A DNA stretch of 64,000 bases, from positions 124,001 through 188,000 of the forward strand of contig CBDCPI010000012.1 in NCBI GenBank assembly GCA_965220245.1. The letters run 5' to 3'. Below the pieces are notes generated by a model, which was given only the letters and a program-made list of their open reading frames with translations, did no database searches and was not told the origin of the DNA. Of the stretch, positions 17,094 through 24,308 are shown piece after piece. Within the stretch, counting starts at the first letter, position 1; each line of letters starts with the position of its first letter. The stretch comes from CBDCPI01 sp965220245. GTDB lineage: Bacteria; Chloroflexota; Dehalococcoidia; Lucifugimonadales; UBA3495. Made by a program: the position numbers and the translations under genes.

Positions 17094-18614
17094 TTGTTGT
17101 CCATCGCCTACATCTTTTCCGTTGATATTCGCGCCAGTCGCGGGGCGTCGATTTCGGGCGACGAACCCTTTTACCTCCTGACTACCCAGAGTCTTATCCA
17201 AGACTGGGACCTGGACCTGGTTAACCAATACGAGACGAGGTCCTACGAGTCGTTTTTCGATCACCCCGACGGCTTATGGCAACAATCGGTCCCCTCTGCC
17301 GACGGCAGACTGCTTAGCCCGCACAATCCGGGACTCTCGGTTGTGTTAATACCTGGGTTCGCCTTGGGTGGGCTGCTTGGCGCACAAGTGCAACTCCTGC
17401 TGATGGCCGCCGCCGCGATGGCCTTGGCTTTCTTGCTGGCGGAGCGCCTCACGGGCCGCCCGGGCATCTGCTGGGCCGTAACGTTAGTAGTGGGGCTGTC
17501 GGCCACCGCTTTCATCTACTCCACCGAGGTCTACCCGGAATTTCCCGCAGCCTTGGCGTTGTTGGTCTGCCTCTTGATGGTAACGAGAAAACGCGGACTG
17601 ACGCCGTTGGATGGGCTATACCTAGTGATTGGCGCGTCGGCAGTCTGCTGGCTCGGTGTAAAATACGCGCCCCTGGCACTGTTGCTGGCGGGCTACTTCC
17701 TTTACCAGGCGGATGCGCCGGGCCGGGTGGCCCTCGTGGCTCTGGGCGGCGCTTCGGCAGCGGCCTTCGTCTGGTTCCACCTAGCGACCTTCGACAGCCT
17801 AACCCCGTACAACGTTAATGTGGTCTACGCCGGACTATCTTCTATAGAGGTGGTTGACCAGCACATCGAGTTCGGAGACCGGGCCTACCGGCTTTGGGGA
17901 CTATTTGTCGACCGCCGGTTCGGAGCAGGGCGTTGGGCGCCGGTCCTTCTTTTCGCAGTACCGGGTCTAGCCCTGTTGGTCCTTGGAAACGGTGGGCGGC
18001 GTTTGGTCTTTGGGCTGATCGCCGTTCAGTTGCTAATTGCCGTCTTCTTGGCGATAACCATGATGGGTTGGTGGTTCCCTGGCCGGACCCTCTTGTCGGT
18101 GTTCCCGCTGCTGGTCATCCCCTTGGCCCTAGTGGCGGGGCAAGCGGGTCTGCGAGTGCGGGCAGCGATGTTGGCGCTGGGGGTCTACAGTCTGGCGATT
18201 ACCGCAGGACTGGCCCAGGCCGGCCACGCGGGCGAAGTAACCATGGTAGTAGACCCCTTTGACATGGGGTTTCCGCCGTTCCAGGCCCTGTCCGGGTTCT
18301 TCCCCGACTATAGAACTTGGTCCTGGGAAACCTGGGTACTGACAGTTTTTTGGTTGGCGGCGGCCGGTATTGCCATCGCTGTAATCGCCCGGGGCCGCAA
18401 CAAAGACGCGCAGTCAATATCGGCAAACTCTGCCGACGGAGAGGGCTGTAACTGTTCAGATTTGAGGGGAATTGGTCCTTCGACTCCGCTGCGCTTCGCT
18501 CAGGATGAGCGGTCCCGTGTCCGTGCGCTCACCAACTCTGAACAGTTGCTCCCGGCGATTGATGAGCGTCACGGGGCCGGTGAAAACGAAAGACGAAGCC
18601 AAGAATCATCTTAG
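17094..18614 (+). CDS. Polytopic membrane protein, glycosyltransferase-39/PMT-like, ends modified by MITEs
   Basis: A protein of about 506 residues with roughly ten hydrophobic helices. Near its start DEPFYLLTTQSLIQDWDLDL resembles the first periplasmic loop of PMT/GT39-type lipid-linked sugar transferases, where an Asp-Glu pair is catalytic. The expected first membrane helix is short or missing: the only starts are TTG codons at 17094 and 17097, directly behind a terminator and MITE copy 1. The last 40 or so residues are translated MITE B copy 2 (RGIGPSTPLRFAQDERS), so the natural C-terminus has been replaced. It may be a remnant or still active. It converges on the epimerase gene with a 9-base overlap. 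Confidence 0.7.
   Translation: MLSIAYIFSVDIRASRGASISGDEPFYLLTTQSLIQDWDLDLVNQYETRSYESFFDHPDGLWQQSVPSADGRLLSPHNPGLSVVLIPGFALGGLLGAQVQLLLMAAAAMALAFLLAERLTGRPGICWAVTLVVGLSATAFIYSTEVYPEFPAALALLVCLLMVTRKRGLTPLDGLYLVIGASAVCWLGVKYAPLALLLAGYFLYQADAPGRVALVALGGASAAAFVWFHLATFDSLTPYNVNVVYAGLSSIEVVDQHIEFGDRAYRLWGLFVDRRFGAGRWAPVLLFAVPGLALLVLGNGGRRLVFGLIAVQLLIAVFLAITMMGWWFPGRTLLSVFPLLVIPLALVAGQAGLRVRAAMLALGVYSLAITAGLAQAGHAGEVTMVVDPFDMGFPPFQALSGFFPDYRTWSWETWVLTVFWLAAAGIAIAVIARGRNKDAQSISANSADGEGCNCSDLRGIGPSTPLRFAQDERSRVRALTNSEQLLPAIDERHGAGENERRSQESS
18448..18549. mobile_element. MITE B, copy 2 (inside the 3' end of the membrane-protein gene)
   Basis: This 102-bp copy has ends GTAACTGTTCAGA and TCTGAACAGTTGC and the same core as the other two copies. 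The 8-bp flanks (AGAGGGCT and TCCCGGCG) do not match, so the target duplication is lost or the insertion is old. It is translated in frame into the C-terminus of the upstream protein. Confidence 0.85.
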
Positions 18615-19583
18615 GGTTCTGGCCCAACCGCGATGCTCCATATACCAGCCGACGGTACGGCTAATCCCTTCTTCGATGCCAACCGCGGGAGTCCACTGCA
18701 AAAGGCTTCGAGCGCGGCTGATGTCGGCCCAAGTAATCATAGGGTCGGCCGGGTGCCTCTCTTGGTATTCGATCCGCGCCACTTGGCCTACCGCCCTCTC
18801 TATCAGGTGGATGATGCGATTGAGGACTACCGGTCTATCGTTGCCCAGGTTAATAGTCTCGTATCCCTGGAGGGCGAGCGCGGCCACGGTCCCCTGCGCC
18901 ACGTCGCTTACGAAAGTAAAGTCCCTCTGCTGGCTGCCATCGCCGTAGACCGTGATCGGTTCACCCTCGACGATGCCGCGGATGAACCGGAAGATGCTCA
19001 TGTCGGGACGGCCCGCCGGCCCGTATACGGTGAAATAGCGCAACACGACGGCATCGATGCCGTGAAGATAATGGTATGAATAAAGCAGCGTCTCCGCAGC
19101 CTTCTTGGAGGCGGCATAGGGCGACAGCGGCCGGCTGGATGGCGCATCTTCGGTAATCGGACCCGTCATCCCTGCCCCATACACGCTGGACGTTGAAGCG
19201 AGAATAAACTTGCCGACGCCGAACTCCCGGCACAACTCCAAAAGGTTGAGGGTACCCAGGGTATTGGCCTCATAGTAGACCCGGGGATTGGCCACGCTGG
19301 CCCTAACGCCGGCCCAAGCGCCGAGATTGACAATCGCAGATATACCGCAGCCTCCGGCCTTGTCCCGGAACATGGACCGCAACAAAGCCATGTCCGAGAG
19401 ATCGAGGCGTTGGAACGAAAACCCTGGGCACGCGCTCAGGGCGCTAAGCCGCCATCGTTTGAGACCGACGCTATAAGCGTCGGTTAGATTGTCCACCCCT
19501 TCCACCGCGTGACCGGCCTCCAGCAGAAGCCGAGACACGTTAGCCCCGATGAAACCGGCGCACCCGGTAACCAAGATACTCAA
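18606..19583 (-). CDS. NAD-dependent nucleotide-sugar epimerase (UDP-glucuronate/UDP-glucose 4-epimerase-like)
   Basis: The 325-residue extended short-chain dehydrogenase opens MSILVTGCAGFIGANV (GxxGxxG), followed by GVDNLTDAYSV, NLGAWAGVRASVANP, ASTSSVYG (catalytic Ser/Thr), SPYAASKKAAE (YxxxK), VLRYFTVYGPAGRPDM and YGDGSQQRDFTFVSDV. The AGVRxS and GPxGRPDM motifs are those of UDP-glucuronate 4-epimerases. Together with the UDP-glucose dehydrogenase 9 kb away it could supply UDP-galacturonate for surface glycans. The start is a TTG at 19583 with a weak GAGGGG upstream. Confidence 0.9.
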   Translation of the reverse strand: MSILVTGCAGFIGANVSRLLLEAGHAVEGVDNLTDAYSVGLKRWRLSALSACPGFSFQRLDLSDMALLRSMFRDKAGGCGISAIVNLGAWAGVRASVANPRVYYEANTLGTLNLLELCREFGVGKFILASTSSVYGAGMTGPITEDAPSSRPLSPYAASKKAAETLLYSYHYLHGIDAVVLRYFTVYGPAGRPDMSIFRFIRGIVEGEPITVYGDGSQQRDFTFVSDVAQGTVAALALQGYETINLGNDRPVVLNRIIHLIERAVGQVARIEYQERHPADPMITWADISRARSLLQWTPAVGIEEGISRTVGWYMEHRGWARTLR

Positions 19584-19608
19584 CGTAACCTGGCCCCTCA
19601 GGTTGCGG

Positions 19609-20526
19609 CTACCGCGCCGGCGGCCACATAATCCATCCCCGGCGGCCGGTGTTACGCAGCCGGAGCAGGTGTCCTCCGATGGTGGTGACGTAAAGGCTGC
19701 TCAGGTCGGCGTCCCCATAGGCGCAGTTGGTGGGTGTATCCACCCCCACCGGCATGGGGTAGGTCTCCAGTACCCGGCCCTGCGGTGTCCAGACGTAGAT
19801 CATCGGTCCGGGGCCGCTGGCGTAGTTTCCGGCGGTGCCGACAATGTTGCCTTCCGAGTCCAAGCACATGCCGTCAATGCCGCGCTGCGGGCCGCGGTGG
19901 TCTTGCCCAAACTGGTGCACCACGATGTACTGGCCCAAAGACCCGTCATCTAGGATGGGATAAGACCGGAGCTCTCTAACGCCGCCGGGCTCGTTATCAG
20001 TCTGAATCATGTAGAGGCTGCGGTCATCCGGCGACACCAGCAGCCCGTTGACCCCGGTGGTGTCAAAGGTCATGCGCCGACAGGAGTAGCTGCCGTCGGG
20101 TTGGGGGTCGGCCCGCAGAATGTCCCTTTCCTCTATCTCCGGTTGTTCGCTGGGGTCAATGTTTACAGCGTTCCAAGGGTTGCTGAACCAGATGCGCCCT
20201 TGGCGGTCGATGGCCAAGTCGTTGGGAGTGTTCAATCTTTTCCCGTCCAGGCGGTCCACGATGGTAGTAGTAGTGCCGTCTGGTTCAAAACGCACGATGG
20301 CCCGCCCGCCGGAGCAACAACCGTAGAGGCGGCCCTCGGCGTCGAAAGCCAAGCCGTTGGTGTGGTTGGTGTTCTCGCGGTACACGCTGCACTCCCCGGT
20401 CTCCGGGTCGTAGGCCATGATGCGGCTGGCCGGGATGTGGGTAAACAGGACCCGCTGGCCATCCCAAGCGGGCCCCTCGGTCAAACGGCTAACCGGTCCC
20501 GCGACGTTATCCCATTGTAGCGCCAT
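19609..20526 (-). CDS. SMP-30/gluconolactonase/LRE-like lactonase
   Basis: The 305-residue six-bladed beta-propeller starts MALQWDNVAGPVSRLTEGPAW, where Glu in EGP is the conserved metal ligand. LNTPNDLAIDRQGRIWFSN (the NDL Asn ligand) and GMCLDSEGNIVGT (Asp ligand) follow; all are calcium-site residues of SMP-30 lactonases. Such enzymes hydrolyse sugar lactones or related esters. AGGAGG precedes the ATG. The neighbour downstream is a nucleotide-sugar epimerase 25 bases away on the same strand, so co-transcription is possible. Confidence 0.92.
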   Translation of the reverse strand: MALQWDNVAGPVSRLTEGPAWDGQRVLFTHIPASRIMAYDPETGECSVYRENTNHTNGLAFDAEGRLYGCCSGGRAIVRFEPDGTTTTIVDRLDGKRLNTPNDLAIDRQGRIWFSNPWNAVNIDPSEQPEIEERDILRADPQPDGSYSCRRMTFDTTGVNGLLVSPDDRSLYMIQTDNEPGGVRELRSYPILDDGSLGQYIVVHQFGQDHRGPQRGIDGMCLDSEGNIVGTAGNYASGPGPMIYVWTPQGRVLETYPMPVGVDTPTNCAYGDADLSSLYVTTIGGHLLRLRNTGRRGWIMWPPAR

Positions 20527-20610
20527 GGTGTCCTCCTAAGCGATTATGATTTCGATGTAATTTCTTTGACGTAATTTCAATGTGGAAAGAGGAAGCCTTA
20601 GGCCGGGGGC

Positions 20611-21168
20611 CTAAACGGGCAGCGGTTCCTCGGTGAGCTCCGCAGGCAATTCCACCCCGAAGGCATTCACGTTAAAGGCCAGCATGGCGTAGCAACCCAT
20701 CAGAGTGGTCAACTCGGTGGCTCCAGACACGCCGAAATGGCCCACCACTGCGTCGAAAGCCTCTTGGCTGACCTGCCGGGTGCGGAAAAACTGTTGCCCG
20801 TAGTCCACCACTGCGGCTTCGTCCGCCGCCGGGTTGGGCAAGTCCTTCCGGTCCCGCAGGGCATCGACAATCTCATCGCGCAACCCGGCCTGGCGGCCCG
20901 GCGGGGCGTGGGCATTCCAGATGTACTGGCAGTTGTTCTCCCGGGCGGCCACCAGCATGGCCAGTTCCCGGATCCGGGGCTCCAGGGAGGTATCGGTGCG
21001 CAGATAAAGGGCCAAGCCCAAGGCGCGCTGCGCCACTTCCGGGGCGTTCAGCAGCACTGAGCCGGGGCCGCCGGTGGGAACTCCACCACGTTCCTCCACC
21101 AGGGCGTCGAAGGTGGCGCGTTGGGCCTCCGGGACTGCCTCTCGGGTAACTGCCGGAGTTCTAGCCAT
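20611..21168 (-). CDS. Carboxymuconolactone decarboxylase/AhpD family protein
   Basis: A 185-residue all-helical protein. The ATG at 21168 follows a perfect GAGGAGGG, so I reject the start 18 codons upstream. ELAMLVAARENNCQYIWNAH corresponds to the family's active helix. The usual CxxC of AhpD peroxidases is absent here (NNCQYIW has a single Cys), so a thiol-peroxidase role is unlikely. Members without CxxC often act as decarboxylases or are uncharacterised. It lies 85 bases upstream of the SMP-30 gene on the same strand, a frequent partner in aromatic or lactone catabolism. Confidence 0.88.
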   Translation of the reverse strand: MARTPAVTREAVPEAQRATFDALVEERGGVPTGGPGSVLLNAPEVAQRALGLALYLRTDTSLEPRIRELAMLVAARENNCQYIWNAHAPPGRQAGLRDEIVDALRDRKDLPNPAADEAAVVDYGQQFFRTRQVSQEAFDAVVGHFGVSGATELTTLMGCYAMLAFNVNAFGVELPAELTEEPLPV

Positions 21169-21468
21169 GATTCCCTCCTCTATATGACGGGACACATCCC
21201 GCTCGACGTATGGACGGACCAAAAAGGCTAACAGCGAAATTTGCGATAGGCTAGTTTAACACCCTTGCCGTAGCAGGGTGGAGTTTTGGCGATAGAAAGC
21301 AGCATTCCAGTTCCGGTAAACGGCGACAGTTTTCCCGGGCTTGCCAGTTGGCACCGGGTATGATTAAAACCGGTTGGAATACGGGGGAGTTTACAAGGAA
21401 GGCAAAGGATGGCAATCTCCCAGTAGATTGAGGATGCTGGCGCTGAGCGCGCCGGAGCGGAGAGGGCC

Positions 21469-22290
21469 ATGAAGCGATCATTCCAAGAGATTATGGAACA
21501 GGCCACCCGGGAAATGCGGGAGGTCCTGGAACAGGAGACCGGGGAAGACGGGGCCGGCCAGTGGGACCCGGACGCCTGGGAAGAAGAGGTTATCCGGTTT
21601 ACCCGGCAGTTGGGCCGGCGGATGGTGCAGACCTGGGCTGAGGTGAAAGCTGAGCAAGCCAAAGCTCAGGACCCTTTTGTTCCAGGTGCGGGGGCCCTTC
21701 GGCAGGCTCAGGATGAGCGGCGCGCGCCACTTGCACCGGTGGCAGCCCCTGTGGCGGCTGAGCACCTTCGGACGGATTGAAGCGCAGGCCCCTTATCTGC
21801 GTTGCCCCCAGGACCACAGCGGCCAGCGGCCTTTCCAGGAGTTGACCCATCTGCAAGGTCAAGGCAAGTCTTTGGCTTTGCAACGGGCCTTGACAGGCTT
21901 TGGCGCGGAAAAGTCTTTCGAGCAGGCCAGCAGGCAACTCCAGGAACACTACGGAGTGGAGCCGCACCGCAGCCGCGTCCGGGAAGTAGTGGTGCAACAG
22001 GCGGAAAGAGCCGCCGCATTGGTGGACCGGGAGAGCCGGGAGACTATCGATGGCTATGCGAGTCGACCAGTTTCCGGTCTGGGGAACCGTGGCTGATTGT
22101 GGAGAGCGACGGCTCCATGGTGCGCACCGGGGAGTTGGCGCCGCACCCGGCGGGAGGGGTGAGTCCGGTGCGCGGCCGCCGGAGCACCCCGGCCGGTCAG
22201 TCTTGAAGCCGGATGCTGGAGGCGATTACCCAGCCCGGCGGGAAATGTCCGGGGTGACGAGGTACGACTACGGAACCAACTGTTGTTAAA
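21469..22290 (+). pseudogene. Decayed transposase (ISKra4-like)
   Basis: Three reading frames together give a broken transposase. MKRSFQEIMEQATREMREVL starts at 21469 (N-terminal helical part). Then APYLRCPQDHSGQRPFQEL and ALTGFGAEKSFEQASRQLQE with HYGVEPHRSRVREVV lie in a second frame, and PWLIVESDGSMVRTGEL (a DDE-type first Asp) in a third. The C-terminal catalytic part is missing by about 22290. A short CCTTCGGCAGGCTCAGGATG repeat lies within the first frame near 21689. The family guess is from these motifs only. Confidence 0.7.
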
Positions 22291-22346
22291 TGAGGTCGAC
22301 TGCCCTTGTCGTTTTTCCAATCCCCGCATCCTGCGATTAGTATTTC

Positions 22347-23330
22347 ATGGGAAAGACCCCAGACATTATGCACAACGACAAGTTAGCGCCTGACGGCGAG
22401 CGAAATCCGGCCATTAGCCGGAGCGGAGACGTTGTCTGCTTCGGGTTCCTGACTTACTGCCTGCTACTGATGGTCGACGAACTGCCGCCGAAGAATGGTG
22501 GCGCCCTCGTGCGGGGCTCGGTTGATACCGTGGGAGATGATGCCGCGATTGTGGCAAGCGTTCTGACCAATTGGAGGGTCCCAACCAGGCTCATCTCTTC
22601 CCCGGTTGGAAACGACCACTACGGGGAGACGGTAACAGGACATCTGAATTCGTGGGGAGTGGACGTGGAGCATCGGGTCAGGCAGGGGTTGACTACACCG
22701 GTTGAGATTGGAATCGTGGATGCCGACGGTGGCCGCACCTATTTCCAACGGAGAGACCATTCCGCCCTGGCGGCGTTGCAGGCGCCAAGCTCCGCCCAGT
22801 TGTCGGGGGCCGGGTTGCTCTATGTTGACTGGTACGACGGGCCCAGCGTGCTCGCGGCCATGGAGACGGCCGTATCTTTAGGCGTCCCAGTTTTCCTAAA
22901 CCTGGAGTCGCAGTACAGCAGGAACCCCTCGCTTTCAGATCTGATGCGTTACGCCACCATCTGCCAGGCATCAATGGACGAACCGGGATCATCCGGAAGC
23001 CCGGTCGACACCGCTCGCTCGTTGATCAACCTGGGCATGGAAACAGTGCTGGTGACCCTCGGCGCAGAGGGCTGCCTCGTTGCCCAAGGGCGGCAGGCCT
23101 ATTGCATCAAGGCGCCGCGGGTAAAGGTGGTTGACTGCTATGGGGCCGGTGCCGCCTTTTCGGCCGGCATCATCTACGGCTTCCGGGCAGGATGGCCGCT
23201 GGAAAGCAGCGCCCGGTTCGCCACGGCCTACGCCGGGCTCAAGTGCCAAGTGGCCGGTATCGCGGGCTTGTCCGCAGCCGAGATCCAAGAGACCGCGGCT
23301 ACCCTGGATGCTCGCCCCCTATCCCTGTGA
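22347..23330 (+). CDS. PfkB-family carbohydrate-kinase fold protein lacking the catalytic Asp
   Basis: A 327-residue ribokinase-like protein. It shows the N-terminal VVCFGFLTYCLLLMVDELP, the first-signature-like GGALVRGSVDTVGDDAAIVA (a Gly-rich substrate loop) and a long beta core. The second PfkB signature reads VDCYGAGAAFSAGI, where the family has D-T-x-GAGD-x-F: the GAGD aspartate, the catalytic base, is Ala (nucleotides GGTGCC). Sugar phosphorylation is therefore unlikely unless another residue substitutes; a binding or regulatory role is possible. It is convergent with a methyltransferase 11 bases away. Confidence 0.85.
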   Translation: MGKTPDIMHNDKLAPDGERNPAISRSGDVVCFGFLTYCLLLMVDELPPKNGGALVRGSVDTVGDDAAIVASVLTNWRVPTRLISSPVGNDHYGETVTGHLNSWGVDVEHRVRQGLTTPVEIGIVDADGGRTYFQRRDHSALAALQAPSSAQLSGAGLLYVDWYDGPSVLAAMETAVSLGVPVFLNLESQYSRNPSLSDLMRYATICQASMDEPGSSGSPVDTARSLINLGMETVLVTLGAEGCLVAQGRQAYCIKAPRVKVVDCYGAGAAFSAGIIYGFRAGWPLESSARFATAYAGLKCQVAGIAGLSAAEIQETAATLDARPLSL

Positions 23331-23340
23331 ACGGGTAGGC

Positions 23341-24030
23341 CTAGTCCTTCCTCACCCAGAAGGCGCAGTAGCGCATCGGCTTCGGGTCGCTGAAATAGAG
23401 CATTCCACCCAAGTCCCCGCTCCCCTCCGGTTCCACCAGAAAGCATCCGCAACCCTCCAGGATGCTCAGCAAACGGTGCTCGTCGTACAGTTGGAACGAC
23501 CTGTCCACGCCATCCCCGCCATAGGCCCGGTCACTGACGGTGGCTACCCCTGAACCGGTCTTGAACATGAGCTGCAGGACGCCTCCGGAGGCCAGCACTC
23601 TCGCCAACTCCGGGATGGTCGTAGTTTCGGTGGCCTCGGGCGTCAGATGCTGTATCACGGCGTTGCAAAGTACGAAATCGAAGAACCCTGACTCAAAGGG
23701 CAGGGGTTCCCGCATATCGGCAACGCTGAGCTTGTCCGCTATGTCCGGGTGCAACTCTCTCCCCAGGCTGATGTTCTCCTCCACCGCGTCAATTCCGTAG
23801 GCGTCGTACCCCCGTGTGTGCAGCAGGTGGACGTCCCGGGCCCCCGCCCCGCACCCTGCGTCCAGGCCGCGCATACCCCGGGCCAACTCGATAACCCGAT
23901 TCAGCAGGTCCGTGTCACCCTTCAGCGCCGGGTGAGAGGAACCGGTATACACCGAGTGGGTGAACTCGTGGGAAAGCTGGGAATATCTCTGGGCGTGTTC
24001 CCTGTAAAAGTCCAGCGAATCGAACTCCAT
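23341..24030 (-). CDS. SAM-dependent class I methyltransferase
   Basis: A 229-residue protein. Motif I is GLDAGCGAGARDVHLL (SAM-binding glycine loop), then DAYGIDAVEENI (acidic end of strand 2), SVADMREPLPFESGFFDFVL (motif II/III) and ELARVLASGGVLQLMFKTG. This is the Methyltransferase_11/25 type; the acceptor is unknown, small molecule or lipid being usual. Its divergent neighbour is the A-PCP-reductase gene, so it may modify that enzyme's product. AAGGG precedes the ATG. Confidence 0.88.
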   Translation of the reverse strand: MEFDSLDFYREHAQRYSQLSHEFTHSVYTGSSHPALKGDTDLLNRVIELARGMRGLDAGCGAGARDVHLLHTRGYDAYGIDAVEENISLGRELHPDIADKLSVADMREPLPFESGFFDFVLCNAVIQHLTPEATETTTIPELARVLASGGVLQLMFKTGSGVATVSDRAYGGDGVDRSFQLYDEHRLLSILEGCGCFLVEPEGSGDLGGMLYFSDPKPMRYCAFWVRKD

Positions 24031-24087
24031 GTGGACACCCTTGAGAAGGTCAGCTTCGTTTACTACGAAAATGACTGCTATTTTACG

Positions 24088-24189
24088 GTAACTGTTCAGA
24101 TTTGAAGGGAATCGGTCCTTCGACTCCCCTCCGCTGCGCTCAGGATGAGCGGTTCCGTGTTAATGCGCTCAACAACTCTGAACAGTTAC
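24088..24189. mobile_element. MITE B, copy 3 with perfect inverted ends and target duplication
   Basis: This 102-bp copy has perfect 13-bp inverted ends GTAACTGTTCAGA/TCTGAACAGTTAC and is flanked by a perfect 8-bp direct repeat ATTTTACG (24080-24087 and 24190-24197). It is the best preserved copy and sits in the divergent control region between the methyltransferase and the A-PCP-reductase gene. Confidence 0.92.
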
Positions 24190-24224
24190 ATTTTACGATT
24201 TTAGTTTACTTTACGCTCCCGTTT

Positions 24225-24253
24225 TTGTAAACTGCACTTTCATGCTTTAAAAT
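24225..24253 (+). promoter_or_regulatory. Promoter and putative operator of the A-PCP-reductase gene
   Basis: TTGTAA (24225-24230), 17 bases, TAAAAT (24248-24253). A 7-bp inverted repeat AGTTTAC (24203-24209) / GTAAACT (24227-24233) overlaps the -35 box and could be a repressor site. Confidence 0.5.
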
Positions 24254-24308
24254 TCTGGAACATATGCCCATTTTGCTTGATGTGCCTAGGCTTGCTTGAG
24301 GCGGCGAA

